A DNA stretch of 64,000 nt from Anaerosacchariphilus polymeriproducens. GTDB lineage: Bacteria; Bacillota; Clostridia; Lachnospirales; Lachnospiraceae. Each line of letters starts with the position of its first letter. The first letter of the stretch is position 1. This document shows positions 27,472 to 35,994 of this stretch, in pieces. Location: contig NZ_QRCT01000010.1 in assembly GCF_003363435.1 (NCBI RefSeq), positions 1 to 64,000 on the forward strand, given 5' to 3'. The notes below the pieces were generated by a model. The model did not search any database. It saw nothing but the letters and a program-made list of their open reading frames with translations, and was not told where the DNA came from. The position numbers and the translations under genes were made by a program.

Positions 27472-28032
27472 TCACTTAATACCTAATTCTTTTTCTCTCA
27501 ATTCAATAGCCTTTTCCCGTTGTTCCAGTTCTTGAACCCATTCTTCATATTTATCTACTAAACGGTTTTCATAATTTATTATATTTACATTTCCACTTGT
27601 ATTAATAATAAAAAACATTGCAACTAAAGCAAAAACTAATATAACATTTAGCGTAACTGAATAAAAATAACGTTTTTTATAATTTATTTCATATATTTTA
27701 TTTAATTTTAATTTCTTCTTTCCTATTTTTTCTGATAAGGTTTCTTCTATAATCACTTCTTGACGAATAGGAATAGGAGGAATTTCACTTGTACGAATAT
27801 AAGGTTCAGCTTCAAGATACTCTTGCATTTCTTTTAAAAAACTAATACCAACAGGGGTTTGAAAAAGTTCTTGTTCAATTACTTTACGATATAACTCTAA
27901 TACTGTATCCGGATTATTTAAATCTACTTTACTTTTAACATAATGAATTCCCTCAACTTCTTTTTTTGCAAGTCTTGCTTCCCTTTCTGTTTTAAAAATA
28001 AATCCATTTATTTCATATTCTTGTTTTTTCAT
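27472..28032 (-). CDS. Single-pass membrane protein with coiled coil, unknown family
   Basis: The 186-residue protein has an N-terminal soluble part (1-125) beginning MKKQEYEINGFIFKTEREA, one membrane helix (about 130-150) and a charged C-terminal coiled coil (about 155-186). No kinase motifs (H, N or G boxes) are seen. It lies directly upstream of the response regulator, 17 bases from that gene's start, and should be co-transcribed. It could pass a signal to the regulator or be a cell-envelope protein. I do not recognise the family. Confidence 0.7.
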   Translation of the reverse strand: MKKQEYEINGFIFKTEREARLAKKEVEGIHYVKSKVDLNNPDTVLELYRKVIEQELFQTPVGISFLKEMQEYLEAEPYIRTSEIPPIPIRQEVIIEETLSEKIGKKKLKLNKIYEINYKKRYFYSVTLNVILVFALVAMFFIINTSGNVNIINYENRLVDKYEEWVQELEQREKAIELREKELGIK

Positions 28033-28198
28033 AATAACTACCGCATCCTTTGCATCCTTATACTATTTTAACAAATACTTCTTAATTTATCCATATCTAT
28101 AGTTATTCAAATTAATTTATTAGCACGATTTTTTTCATACTATTTAATTAATAATTTAAAATATTAACATATTTTCTGACAGTTTACCATACTATGTA

Positions 28199-28226
28199 TT
28201 GCACTTTTTTTAAAATATTATATAAT
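28199..28226 (+). promoter_or_regulatory. Promoter for the 28306 glycosyltransferase
   Basis: TTGCAC (28199-28204), 16 bases, perfect TATAAT (28221-28226), leaving a leader of about 70 bases with no obvious structure. AAAGGAG lies before the ATG. Confidence 0.7.
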
Positions 28227-28305
28227 CATTTTATTTCAATTTACATTTATCCTAGGTTATACTATACTGTACATTAACTAATATTACAAAAAGGAGAAAT
28301 TTTCC

Positions 28306-29328
28306 ATGATCATTAAGATAAATTATCCGTATTACAATTCTGAACATTCGTCTCAGATAATTACAGGTTTTATTCTAAATAAAGACAAATATGATTATAC
28401 TCTTCGTTATCAATATAAGCCAGAACTTCTCAATGAGTTTCATAATAACAAAAATATTTTGGAAATACTACTAGGCGATAAACGTATTATTATTGATACC
28501 GACGATGGCTACAACATTGCTTCATTGGAAGACTTTGATAACTGTCTTGATAACTTAGATTATTATTTTAAAAGAAGTTTTCGTAGTTCTTACCACACCG
28601 ATTTAAGAAATCAAAGTAAAATATATCCTCTAGGATTAAATTATTACGTCACTTGCAAAGATAATCCGTTGAATAAACCCGGATGGGGGCGGCTGCCCCT
28701 GAAAGACTCCTTAAAAAAATTAGTACGCTATATCCCGAAAACAAATGTTTCTTATTCTAATTTTTACAAAAACCGCTTTGAGCTATTAGCTAAAAATCCT
28801 CCTGACAAAGAACAAATTTTATTTATAACAAGACTTTGGGATAATCATGATATTGAAAATACAATGCGAATCAACTGCGTTCAGGCACTTCGCTCCACCT
28901 TTAAAGATACTCCTATGATATGTGGTTTTATTAATTCTCCATTAGCCCAAAAATTATGCCCTGAACTTATATTAGACCAGAACATTACTAAAAAGAACAA
29001 TTATTTAAATTTGGTACAGTCTTCTACAATTTGCGTGACTACAACAGGGTTATACGATTCTATTGGATGGAAGTTTGCTGAATATGTTGCAGCAGGAAAA
29101 GCAATTGTTTCAGAACCCCTTTTATATGAACTTCCTGGTAAATTTAATGAAAACGAGAATTATTTAAGCTTTCATGATAGTAAGACATGTGTAAAAGCTA
29201 TTGAACAACTCCTTAATTATCCTTCATTAAGAAAAAAAATGTCAGATTTAAATATTACCTATTACAATAACCACCTGGCTCCTGAAATACTTATTGAAAG
29301 TGTATTACAGCTTTTTATTAAATCTTAA
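28306..29328 (+). CDS. Glycosyltransferase, GT-B type
   Basis: The 340 residues include a C-terminal donor-binding half with WKFAEYVAAGKAIVSEPLLYELPG, the usual family 1/4 pattern, and a closing segment (CVKAIEQLLNYPSLRKKMS) common in these enzymes. The N-terminal half is not similar to the other glycosyltransferases here. It stands alone with its own promoter and strong terminator, convergent to the ATP-grasp gene. Sugar and acceptor are unknown. It may contribute to a second surface glycan together with 29420-31686. Confidence 0.78.
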   Translation: MIIKINYPYYNSEHSSQIITGFILNKDKYDYTLRYQYKPELLNEFHNNKNILEILLGDKRIIIDTDDGYNIASLEDFDNCLDNLDYYFKRSFRSSYHTDLRNQSKIYPLGLNYYVTCKDNPLNKPGWGRLPLKDSLKKLVRYIPKTNVSYSNFYKNRFELLAKNPPDKEQILFITRLWDNHDIENTMRINCVQALRSTFKDTPMICGFINSPLAQKLCPELILDQNITKKNNYLNLVQSSTICVTTTGLYDSIGWKFAEYVAAGKAIVSEPLLYELPGKFNENENYLSFHDSKTCVKAIEQLLNYPSLRKKMSDLNITYYNNHLAPEILIESVLQLFIKS

Positions 29329-29355
29329 ACTTTGGGCAACTTGAAGTTTTTACAT

Positions 29356-29402
29356 AAAAACTGTTACAATCAAACTTTAGATACGATTGTAACAGTTTTT
29401 TA
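29356..29402 (+). terminator. Strong bidirectional terminator
   Basis: A perfect 16-pair stem (29356-29371 with 29385-29400) with flanking A and T runs. It separates the convergent glycosyltransferase and ATP-grasp genes and can act for both. Confidence 0.92.
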
Positions 29403-29419
29403 TAAAAATATCTTATACT

Positions 29420-30325
29420 TTATGTAGTTTTTATTTCAGGTAAATGCATCAAATTTCCCATTTCATATAAAAAGTCTACAGGTTCAAAAGGTACTACACC
29501 ACTTCCTGGTGCAAATGTTATTTCTCCAAAATAGATTTTATCATTTACTACATAAAAATCTACACGTGCCAAAATAAATGGTTCTGATAAAATATGTGCA
29601 TATTCCAGCATCTGTTCTAATTTCTTAGGGCGTTCTACCCCTGGTTCATATTTATCATGTTCACAATAAATATCTCTTAGATTCCAATCTGTATCATAAA
29701 AATTTCTTTTATGTCCAATATATCGATCAATATCTACCTGAATAACATGCGGTTTTCCATGAAAACAAAAAATTTTATAATCTTTTAAATCTTTATATTT
29801 CTTGTCTTCTAGATATTGTTCACATACTATTTTTCTTTGAATTTGACTATACCATTTTTCACCTTGTACATTATAATAATCCATTTTCATCCACTTTTTT
29901 AATTTCTTTTTTGCCAAACTCCAATCAAGTTGTTTTTTGTCTGAACAAATAATATTCCAGCCGCACCCATGGTTTGCTTTTAAAACAAATTTATCCGGCA
30001 ATTTATCTAAATTGATTTCATCTACACAGTCATAAACTTCATATAAATCGTTTAAAATTTCTTCTAAACCACATTTTTTCACATAATTTCTCACTTTGTA
30101 TTTATCAGTACATTCTACATACAACGGATTATTATCATATACTTTTATCCAATTAATCTTTTCTGAAAACGATCTTACATTACTTAAATCTAATTTTCCT
30201 AAATCTTTTTTCATGCATTTGTTAAAATCATATTTTAAAGTAGCAATTGGAGCTATCTTTCTCTCTAGTTTTCTACGAAAATACCTAAAGTCATTTCTTA
30301 ATTCACTTATATTAATACACCCCAT
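29420..30325 (-). CDS. TupA-like ATP-grasp protein
   Basis: The 301-residue protein resembles the TupA-like ATP-grasp family linked to teichuronopeptide and capsule synthesis: SFSEKINWIKVYD near the start, then YVECTDKYKVRNYV, KANHGCGWN (about 132-140) and the metal/ATP segment ILARVDFYV...FGEITFAPGSG. Such enzymes ligate amino acids or peptides, or act with glycosyltransferases on surface polymers. The start is uncertain. I use the ATG at 30325; TTG (30349) and ATG (30337) lie upstream but none has a convincing Shine-Dalgarno. Confidence 0.82.
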   Translation of the reverse strand: MGCINISELRNDFRYFRRKLERKIAPIATLKYDFNKCMKKDLGKLDLSNVRSFSEKINWIKVYDNNPLYVECTDKYKVRNYVKKCGLEEILNDLYEVYDCVDEINLDKLPDKFVLKANHGCGWNIICSDKKQLDWSLAKKKLKKWMKMDYYNVQGEKWYSQIQRKIVCEQYLEDKKYKDLKDYKIFCFHGKPHVIQVDIDRYIGHKRNFYDTDWNLRDIYCEHDKYEPGVERPKKLEQMLEYAHILSEPFILARVDFYVVNDKIYFGEITFAPGSGVVPFEPVDFLYEMGNLMHLPEIKTT

Positions 30326-30421
30326 AACATATTCCATCCTTTTCTTCAATAAGTAATTTTTCTTCTTAATTTAATTTATTATTTTCTCCTTTTTTATATT
30401 CATATTAGACATACCTCTACT

Positions 30422-30450
30422 ATTCTATCTACTTTTCCACATTTTGTCAA
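30422..30450 (-). promoter_or_regulatory. Promoter for the ATP-grasp gene
   Basis: Minus strand TTGACA (30450-30445), 17 bases, TAGAAT (30427-30422). It lies between the upstream glycosyltransferase stop and the ATP-grasp gene, so the two can be expressed separately. Confidence 0.72.
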
Positions 30451-30495
30451 AAATAATTAATGGTTTATCCATATAAATTTGAAATATAAAAATCA

Positions 30496-31686
30496 TTACA
30501 AATCTCTTTCAAACAATTCATAATGTTTCAACAATTCTTCGTTCGAATTATCTCTTTCCATTGCAAGATTTTGACTTAATAATTCTCTATAATCTGGATT
30601 TTTTATAAGTTTTTCTATACCTGCTGCGATTGCTTGTGGGTTTTTCTCTACGATTTCTGCAGTTTTTTCATGTTCAAGTTGATCATATACGGAATTAAAA
30701 TTTGTTACACATATTGCTTTTCGTAATATTTTAGCTTCATCAATTGCTACTGATTTCCCTTCAAATAGAGATGTCTGCACATAAATATCCGCTTGTTTTA
30801 TAAATGGATATGGATTACTTCTTTCTCCAATTAAAATAAAGCAATCTTCTATGTTAAACTGACGGATAAGAGTTAATAGTTCATTCTTCAGTCCTCCAAT
30901 CCCTATAACATTCCATCGTATTTTATGTCCCTTTTGTTTTAGAATACTACATGCTTCGATTGCCATTTCATATCCCTTAACTTTTTCTAATCTGCCAATA
31001 GATAATAATCTAATTCCATCAAATTTGTCTGTATCCCCTTCTCCTACGTTTGCTTTCTCATTAATTAATTTTGAAGACATCAAATTCAGTAACGTAAATG
31101 TTTTATCTTTAAACTCAGGAAGACACTTACAAATACTATTGGTACACTTATCTGATACACTAATAATATAATTTAACCTTTGAAAAAAATATCGATCAAA
31201 ATTAATATTTTTAGAAATCTTTTCATATTCACTATGAATCCAGCCAAATTTAACTTTAGCTTTAACAATTCCTGCAACATAGCGTATTGGTAGTCCCTGC
31301 ATATAACCTACAGCAACATCATACTCTTTTTTGAGAGACGGTATTTTACTCCAACATAATTCCCATTCTTGTCTGTCAATATTTTTTCCTTTTTTCCAAC
31401 AATAAAAATAATAAACTTTTTTTAAAGCACTAATAGGCTTTCCATTCTTTAAAGCCCATTTTATATACTTTTTATTGGAGTCTATTTTTTCAAACTCAGG
31501 AATAATTGGTAGTAAATTTGCTTTAGGATTCAATTGATCTAAATATAGACCTTCCTGTTTAAATAACAAAACATCAACTTGGTATCGTTCGTAATCTATC
31601 ATATCAAGCAGATTTATTAATGCTTTTTCAGCACCACCGCTTCCTAAATAATAAATTACAAATAGAATCTTAATCTTTTCTTTCAT
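30496..31686 (-). CDS. Glycosyltransferase family 4
   Basis: A 396-residue GT-B enzyme: LGSGGAEKALINLL at the start, RLLSIGRLEKVKGYEMA and TSLFEGKSVAIDEAK in the donor domain. It is a clear paralogue of 21306-22502 in length and along the whole sequence, so it probably uses a related donor or acceptor. AAAAGGGGA precedes the ATG. It has its own promoter (31737-31765). Confidence 0.87.
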   Translation of the reverse strand: MKEKIKILFVIYYLGSGGAEKALINLLDMIDYERYQVDVLLFKQEGLYLDQLNPKANLLPIIPEFEKIDSNKKYIKWALKNGKPISALKKVYYFYCWKKGKNIDRQEWELCWSKIPSLKKEYDVAVGYMQGLPIRYVAGIVKAKVKFGWIHSEYEKISKNINFDRYFFQRLNYIISVSDKCTNSICKCLPEFKDKTFTLLNLMSSKLINEKANVGEGDTDKFDGIRLLSIGRLEKVKGYEMAIEACSILKQKGHKIRWNVIGIGGLKNELLTLIRQFNIEDCFILIGERSNPYPFIKQADIYVQTSLFEGKSVAIDEAKILRKAICVTNFNSVYDQLEHEKTAEIVEKNPQAIAAGIEKLIKNPDYRELLSQNLAMERDNSNEELLKHYELFERDL

Positions 31687-31736
31687 AATATCCCCTTTTG
31701 CATTTAGTATTTTACAAATTTTACACTTATCGCTAT

Positions 31737-31765
31737 ATTATAACAAAAAAATCATTAATTGTTAA
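31737..31765 (-). promoter_or_regulatory. Promoter for the 30496-31686 glycosyltransferase
   Basis: Minus strand TTAACA (31765-31760), 17 bases, perfect TATAAT (31742-31737), just downstream of the terminator of the preceding small gene. Confidence 0.68.
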
Positions 31766-31770
31766 GCTTA

Positions 31771-31803
31771 AAAAAGAGAGCCTCATCTGAAACTCTCTTT
31801 TAC
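31771..31803 (-). terminator. Terminator after the GlsB-family gene
   Basis: Minus-strand stem AAAGAGAG/CTCTCTTT around a 12-base loop followed by T run, three bases after the stop codon. Confidence 0.85.
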
Positions 31804-31805
31804 TA

Positions 31806-32066
31806 TTAAATCTTACTTTTGTTTGTTAGTGCATTAATGATTACTAATAAAATCACAGATCCAATCACGGATACAAAAAGGCTCCAAAGATTAAATCCAG
31901 TTATTCCAATACCTCCAACCAGATTTAATAAAAAACCTCCAATAAATGCTCCTACAATTCCAACAAGTATATTTTTACCTGCCCCCATATTTTTATTATT
32001 TCCAGTGATTATACTAGCAAGCCAACCAGCTAATGCTCCAATAATAATCCAACTTATAATTCCCAT
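31806..32066 (-). CDS. GlsB/YeaQ/YmgE family small membrane protein
   Basis: An 86-residue, Gly-rich protein with three membrane segments and the family pattern IIGALAGWLAS...GNILVGIVGAFIGG (here KNILVGIVGAFIGG). These proteins are called transglycosylase-associated or stress-response proteins, but their function is not established. The ATG at 32066 is chosen over a GTG nine bases upstream because that GTG is part of the AGAGGTG ribosome-binding site. It is a single-gene unit with its own terminator. Confidence 0.88.
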   Translation of the reverse strand: MGIISWIIIGALAGWLASIITGNNKNMGAGKNILVGIVGAFIGGFLLNLVGGIGITGFNLWSLFVSVIGSVILLVIINALTNKSKI

Positions 32067-32217
32067 AATAAACACCTCTATAAGTTTAATATAATACGCT
32101 TTATATTATATGCAGATGTTAGGAATAAATTCGTTCTATATATTAGTACTATTTGTTATATCAAATTCAGGTTATTAGTTCAAACTAACAAATAACATAA
32201 TTATATAAGAAATAGAG

Positions 32218-32246
32218 TTGAAACACTATCCGCAATCGGTTAATAT
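32218..32246 (+). promoter_or_regulatory. Promoter for the Sfp-type transferase
   Basis: TTGAAA (32218-32223), 17 bases, TAATAT (32241-32246), about 37 bases before the ATG; AAAGGAG is present. Confidence 0.6.
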
Positions 32247-32282
32247 AAATATAATTTCAATTACAGATTAAAGGAGACCTAA

Positions 32283-32972
32283 ATGTTAAAGATTTATGTG
32301 ATAGAACGAAACAGACTACTTGATACGAATGAGTATGTATTTTTATATAATTTTATATCGGAAGAAAAAAAGAAGCGAATTATGAAGTATAGAAATTATG
32401 CTGATATGGAAAGATCTCTATTAGCTGATCTTCTTGTTAGATATGCTGTTAATCAAAAAATAGATATTCCGAATTCACACTTACATTTTTATCAAAATGA
32501 TTATGGAAAACCATTTTTAATGTTTCCAAATATACATTTTAATGCTTCCCATTCAGGTAATTGGATCGCATGTGCAGTTTCTGATTATGAAGTTGGTATT
32601 GATGTAGAGAAAATTTCTCATGTTGATGAAGACATTGCAGAACATTTTTTTACAGAGATAGAGAACCAATATCTAAAAAATCAACCAGATCTACTCCGAA
32701 AAGAATCTTTCTATAAATTATGGACTTTAAAAGAAAGTTACATAAAATTCAAAGGAAAAGGGTTAAGTATTCCATTAGATTCTTTTTCAATCCAAATAGA
32801 TAAAGAAAACATTTCTGTGTTTGAAGGTAATACAAAACAAAACTGTCGCTTTTTCTTAAAACCACTACCTAATGCTATTCTCTCAATTTGCTTTTTAGAT
32901 AAACAAATTGAGAAGCCTCATTTTTTTACTATTGATGACTTCTCAAATCATTTTTTTAATTCTATCTATTAA
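32283..32972 (+). CDS. Sfp-type 4'-phosphopantetheinyl transferase
   Basis: Transfers 4'-phosphopantetheine from CoA to a Ser of carrier proteins. The 229 residues (typical Sfp length) show the metal-binding Asp107 and Glu109 in VGIDVEKI and Glu151 in WTLKESYIKFKGKG, the family signature. NASHSGNW (87-94) is the CoA-contact segment. No carrier protein, NRPS or PKS lies in the window, so its partner must be elsewhere, possibly together with the acyl-CoA ligase at 2267-3901. Confidence 0.92.
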   Translation: MLKIYVIERNRLLDTNEYVFLYNFISEEKKKRIMKYRNYADMERSLLADLLVRYAVNQKIDIPNSHLHFYQNDYGKPFLMFPNIHFNASHSGNWIACAVSDYEVGIDVEKISHVDEDIAEHFFTEIENQYLKNQPDLLRKESFYKLWTLKESYIKFKGKGLSIPLDSFSIQIDKENISVFEGNTKQNCRFFLKPLPNAILSICFLDKQIEKPHFFTIDDFSNHFFNSIY

Positions 32973-32985
32973 AACTATTTAAAAA

Positions 32986-33927
32986 TTACCTTTTGCTATG
33001 TATTAATTTTTGTTTAAGATATAAAAAGATTATGATTACTACAATTATCATAAGCACTAATCCCATTATTATAGGAATTTTTGATGATTTTGTATCTTGA
33101 ATAGCAAAGTATTTTTTTGTTATCTGTTTTGCATATCCACTATCTCCTGCATTTTCTGGTGGCAAATTAGAAACCCATTTTTTCACTTTAATAAAATTGT
33201 ATATTGTATTGGTCTGTAAATCTTCCTTCAAATTACGCGCATTAGAACTTGAATCTGTATCTGGTTTTATTAAATCCAGTGTCATAATGCTATACTTTTG
33301 ATTTGATTCTAACAAGCCAAATGGCATTCTCATATTAGGTGTTCCACCTAGAAGATAGAGATGTTTCTTATCTTCTTTATTAAAAGACTCTCCTAATACC
33401 TTTTCTATCTCACTTATATAATCCTTCTTTGTTTTATCATAAGAGGAAGCCGCTATCATCCATTGTCCAACTTTTGCTTCTGCTTCCTGTATTTCTTCCT
33501 CTGTATAAGTACCATTATTTAATAATTCTTGCTTTACCTCATTTTCTATTGGGGGTTTTCGACTTACTGTACAAATTACATATTCATCTTCTGCAACTTT
33601 AACCGGTATTTCCCAAATATATACAGCCTGTTTAATTGTATTACTTACAATATCTTGTGTTATTGTATTATTTTCAAAAATATTAGTATCTACATATATT
33701 TTTACAGCATGAGAATAATCTACTGTAAAATCTATATTCTCTGCTTCATCAGCGAAAAAACCCCTTGCATTTTTCATTATTTCGTCTTCCATTTTTTTTA
33801 TTTCATGAAAATCCGAACTATCATTTAAAGTTTCTATTGAATAAGCATATACGGGCTTTGACATGAATGCCGTTATAAAAAAGGTTATTACTGTTAAGCC
33901 GATTATACTGCATAATTTTTTCTTCAC
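32986..33927 (-). CDS. Secreted, C-terminally membrane-anchored protein of unknown family
   Basis: The 313 residues have a signal peptide (1-28, ending PVYAYS), a long acidic outer domain (30-275) and one C-terminal membrane helix (about 282-303) with a basic tail (KQKLIHSKR). The topology is type I, so most of the protein lies outside. The start is GTG with AAGGGA. It lies 30 bases after the papain-like protease gene and is probably in the same transcript. The domain is not recognised. It may be a receptor, chaperone or inhibitor for the protease. Confidence 0.7.
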   Translation of the reverse strand: MKKKLCSIIGLTVITFFITAFMSKPVYAYSIETLNDSSDFHEIKKMEDEIMKNARGFFADEAENIDFTVDYSHAVKIYVDTNIFENNTITQDIVSNTIKQAVYIWEIPVKVAEDEYVICTVSRKPPIENEVKQELLNNGTYTEEEIQEAEAKVGQWMIAASSYDKTKKDYISEIEKVLGESFNKEDKKHLYLLGGTPNMRMPFGLLESNQKYSIMTLDLIKPDTDSSSNARNLKEDLQTNTIYNFIKVKKWVSNLPPENAGDSGYAKQITKKYFAIQDTKSSKIPIIMGLVLMIIVVIIIFLYLKQKLIHSKR

Positions 33928-33957
33928 TATTTGTCCCTTCTTTCAATGAATTGGTAT

Positions 33958-34899
33958 TTAGTAAGTTACAGAACCTGTATATCTTCCAGTACCTGTAGCA
34001 ATCGTCATTCCCTGAGTCATACCACTATAAGAATAATATTGACTTGCTGTTTGGTCCCATGGATCAGTTATCCAAATATTATTATCAGAGATTCTATAGC
34101 CACCACATACAATAGCATGTCCACCACCAGAATTCCATTTCATTCTAACTATAAAAGGATGCCTGTTATCTATTGTATTCAATATGTCATTAAAAGATAG
34201 CGCAGAATTTATTGCTGTTGCATTTTTCGTGTTTCGTGAAGAAATATTGATACCTCTTGCTTCTTCTTCCCCTGATCCTCCTTCATTTACAACCTCTCCT
34301 TTTACCTCTAATACTACTTTAGTTTGATTCACTGTCTGTTTCTCTGCCGGTAGGTCATATCTGCCTACCATCACTGCAGATGCTGCCCAACACCAATTAT
34401 CTTTTTCCTGCCGTTGACGCTCAACTCCTAAAATCGTAGAATTAAGAGAGCCTGAAGTTGAAAAAGTATATGTACTGCCATTTTGGAATAAATCTGTCAA
34501 TCGCATTGCTCCGTTACTTTCTAAATAATACCATTCATTTTTCACTTTAACCCAGCCAGTTTTCATCCATCCTTCCGCATTAAAATAATACCATTTACCA
34601 TCAATATATTCCCAGCCATTTGTGGTATAAGTGCCATCATTATGTTTGTACCACCATCTCCCATCGGATGCTTGTATCCATTTCCCAGGTATTGATTTAA
34701 GATTATCTATTGCGGGGTTTTTTAATCCATTACATTCATTACATATTACTTTTGAGTTTTCTGAATTGCTATCGATTATAACATTCCTGTTTTCTTGATA
34801 ATCTGTTTTATTAATTTCAGCAGCATTAGCTGTTAAAGGTGTAATAAGAGAACACACCAACATAGATAAAACTATTTTTATTAATATATCTTTCTTCAT
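33958..34899 (-). CDS. Secreted papain-like cysteine protease with cell-wall-binding repeats
   Basis: A 313-residue exported protein: signal peptide (1-27), two to three aromatic wall-binding repeats (about 70-135, W-x-Y/WWY patterns such as GWEYIDGKWYYFN) and a C-terminal papain-like/C39-like protease domain. Catalytic candidates are Cys170 in DNWCWAAS, His261 in GGGHAIVCGG and Asp279 in ITDPWD. The ATG at 34899 is chosen because AGAGGTG lies four bases before it; another ATG 15 bases upstream overlaps that site. It probably cleaves peptides or wall proteins at the surface. Co-transcribed with 32986-33927. Confidence 0.85.
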   Translation of the reverse strand: MKKDILIKIVLSMLVCSLITPLTANAAEINKTDYQENRNVIIDSNSENSKVICNECNGLKNPAIDNLKSIPGKWIQASDGRWWYKHNDGTYTTNGWEYIDGKWYYFNAEGWMKTGWVKVKNEWYYLESNGAMRLTDLFQNGSTYTFSTSGSLNSTILGVERQRQEKDNWCWAASAVMVGRYDLPAEKQTVNQTKVVLEVKGEVVNEGGSGEEEARGINISSRNTKNATAINSALSFNDILNTIDNRHPFIVRMKWNSGGGHAIVCGGYRISDNNIWITDPWDQTASQYYSYSGMTQGMTIATGTGRYTGSVTY

Positions 34900-35011
34900 T
34901 TTGCACCTCTTCATCCTTATAATCTGTTAACAAAGTTATCTGCTTTTCTTTATAGTTCACCTACTTTCTTATCTTACATAGAATTAAAAGTTTACAGTTA
35001 ATATTATATTA

Positions 35012-35040
35012 AGTATAGGGTTACATAATTGTATGTGCAA
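35012..35040 (-). promoter_or_regulatory. Promoter for the protease unit
   Basis: Minus strand TTGCAC (35040-35035), 17 bases, TATACT (35017-35012), leaving a leader of about 105 bases without clear structure. Confidence 0.6.
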
Positions 35041-35138
35041 TACATGAATACTTAATATTTTATGAATTCAGATATTTTTTGCAAACCACCCTTAATATCA
35101 GTGCCAATTCAAAAATGCAGACCGAAAAGACAAAAAGA

Positions 35139-35184
35139 AAGTTGATTAATAATAAACATTTAGTTATTACTAATCAACTTTTTA
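35139..35184 (-). terminator. Terminator between the lipoprotein and protease units
   Basis: A 17-base stem with one mismatch (35139-35155 with 35164-35180), eight-base loop. On the minus strand it is followed by TTTCTTTTTGTC. It lies in the 479-base gene-free stretch 34900-35378. Confidence 0.75.
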
Positions 35185-35242
35185 TTACTCAAAGCACAAT
35201 AAGATTTTTAAAATTATTTATAAAATAAATTTTATTTTTCCC

Positions 35243-35271
35243 TTTACATAATTAACATTTTAATGTATACT
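35243..35271 (+). promoter_or_regulatory. Orphan rightward promoter
   Basis: TTTACA (35243-35248), 17 bases, TATACT (35266-35271). No open frame follows on this strand; the expected product is the hairpin RNA at 35279-35352. Confidence 0.55.
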
Positions 35272-35278
35272 AATAATG

Positions 35279-35352
35279 CACATAGTCATTATATGACTAT
35301 ACATACTTTACACAGTCCCGAGTTGAAAAACTCGGGGCTTCCCTTATTTTTT
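35279..35352 (+). ncRNA. Candidate small RNA with two hairpins
   Basis: Downstream of the orphan promoter lie two stem-loops. ATAGTCAT/ATGACTAT (35282-35300) has a three-base loop. CCCGAGTT/AACTCGGG (35317-35336) is a perfect eight-pair stem capped by GAAA. They are followed after about 10 bases by a T7 run (near 35346-35352). The RNA would be about 75 nt. It ends just short of the convergent lipoprotein gene stop (35379). I know no family that matches it; the second hairpin could instead be a simple terminator. Confidence 0.45.
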
Positions 35353-35378
35353 TATAGCTTATATGTAAATTAATATAG

Positions 35379-35870
35379 TTAATTATCTTCTAATTTTTCT
35401 AATAATAAATTAAATTTCTCTAGAGACTGACTATACTCTTTAACACTTTTCATATCTAAATTTTTATTTACATCGCTTTCTTTAACTTTAACGTATTCAG
35501 TGTTTAACTCTTTATTCTTTTCATAATCCCATCTAACTTCATTACAATTATCAACTAAAGCTAATAAACATGATGATATGTCCAACATTTTAATTTTATC
35601 CGGTTCAGAATCGAAATGTAAAATTAAAATATATGGTCTTTTATCCGTTATTAACTCAATTGTATATTTATCATTAATTTTATAGTAATTCATCAATAAC
35701 TCTACCAATTTGCTATCAGCACTATTATCACCAATATGTGGATTCTTGGCTTCATAAATTTCTTTTATCGTTTCCGGAATGTTTGTATCATTTTTTTCTT
35801 TCTCCTTAGAACATCCTGTCAAAATAAATGCTATTGATACAAAAACTAATACTTTACTTATTTTTCGCAT
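35379..35870 (-). CDS. Lipoprotein, DUF4825-like
   Basis: A 163-residue lipoprotein with lipobox LTGC (Cys20). The mature part carries AKNPHIGDNSADSKLVELL, which resembles the start of DUF4825 domains found in Firmicute lipoproteins and membrane proteins. Function is unknown. The ATG is preceded by GAAGGAGG. It appears to be a single-gene unit ended by hairpins on its downstream side. Confidence 0.72.
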   Translation of the reverse strand: MRKISKVLVFVSIAFILTGCSKEKEKNDTNIPETIKEIYEAKNPHIGDNSADSKLVELLMNYYKINDKYTIELITDKRPYILILHFDSEPDKIKMLDISSCLLALVDNCNEVRWDYEKNKELNTEYVKVKESDVNKNLDMKSVKEYSQSLEKFNLLLEKLEDN

Positions 35871-35942
35871 TTCATCCTCCTTCGTTTATATTTTTTTATT
35901 GTAACATAATAATTGTAAAATTCAAAATATTTAGTTGAACTT

Positions 35943-35984
35943 AAAATACTACCATATATTTTAATATGGTAGTAAGTATTTTTT
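35943..35984 (-). terminator. Terminator after the lectin-like gene
   Basis: Stem ACTACCATAT/ATATGGTAGT (35948-35957 with 35964-35973) with a six-base loop, extended by AAATACT/AGTATTT and flanked by A and T runs on both sides. Confidence 0.82.
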
Positions 35985-35994
35985 ACATATTCTT

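Noticed and set aside
35317-35336. CCCGAGTT hairpin as terminator of the lipoprotein gene
   Set aside because: On the minus strand no T run follows it. The better stop for that gene is the hairpin at 35139-35184.
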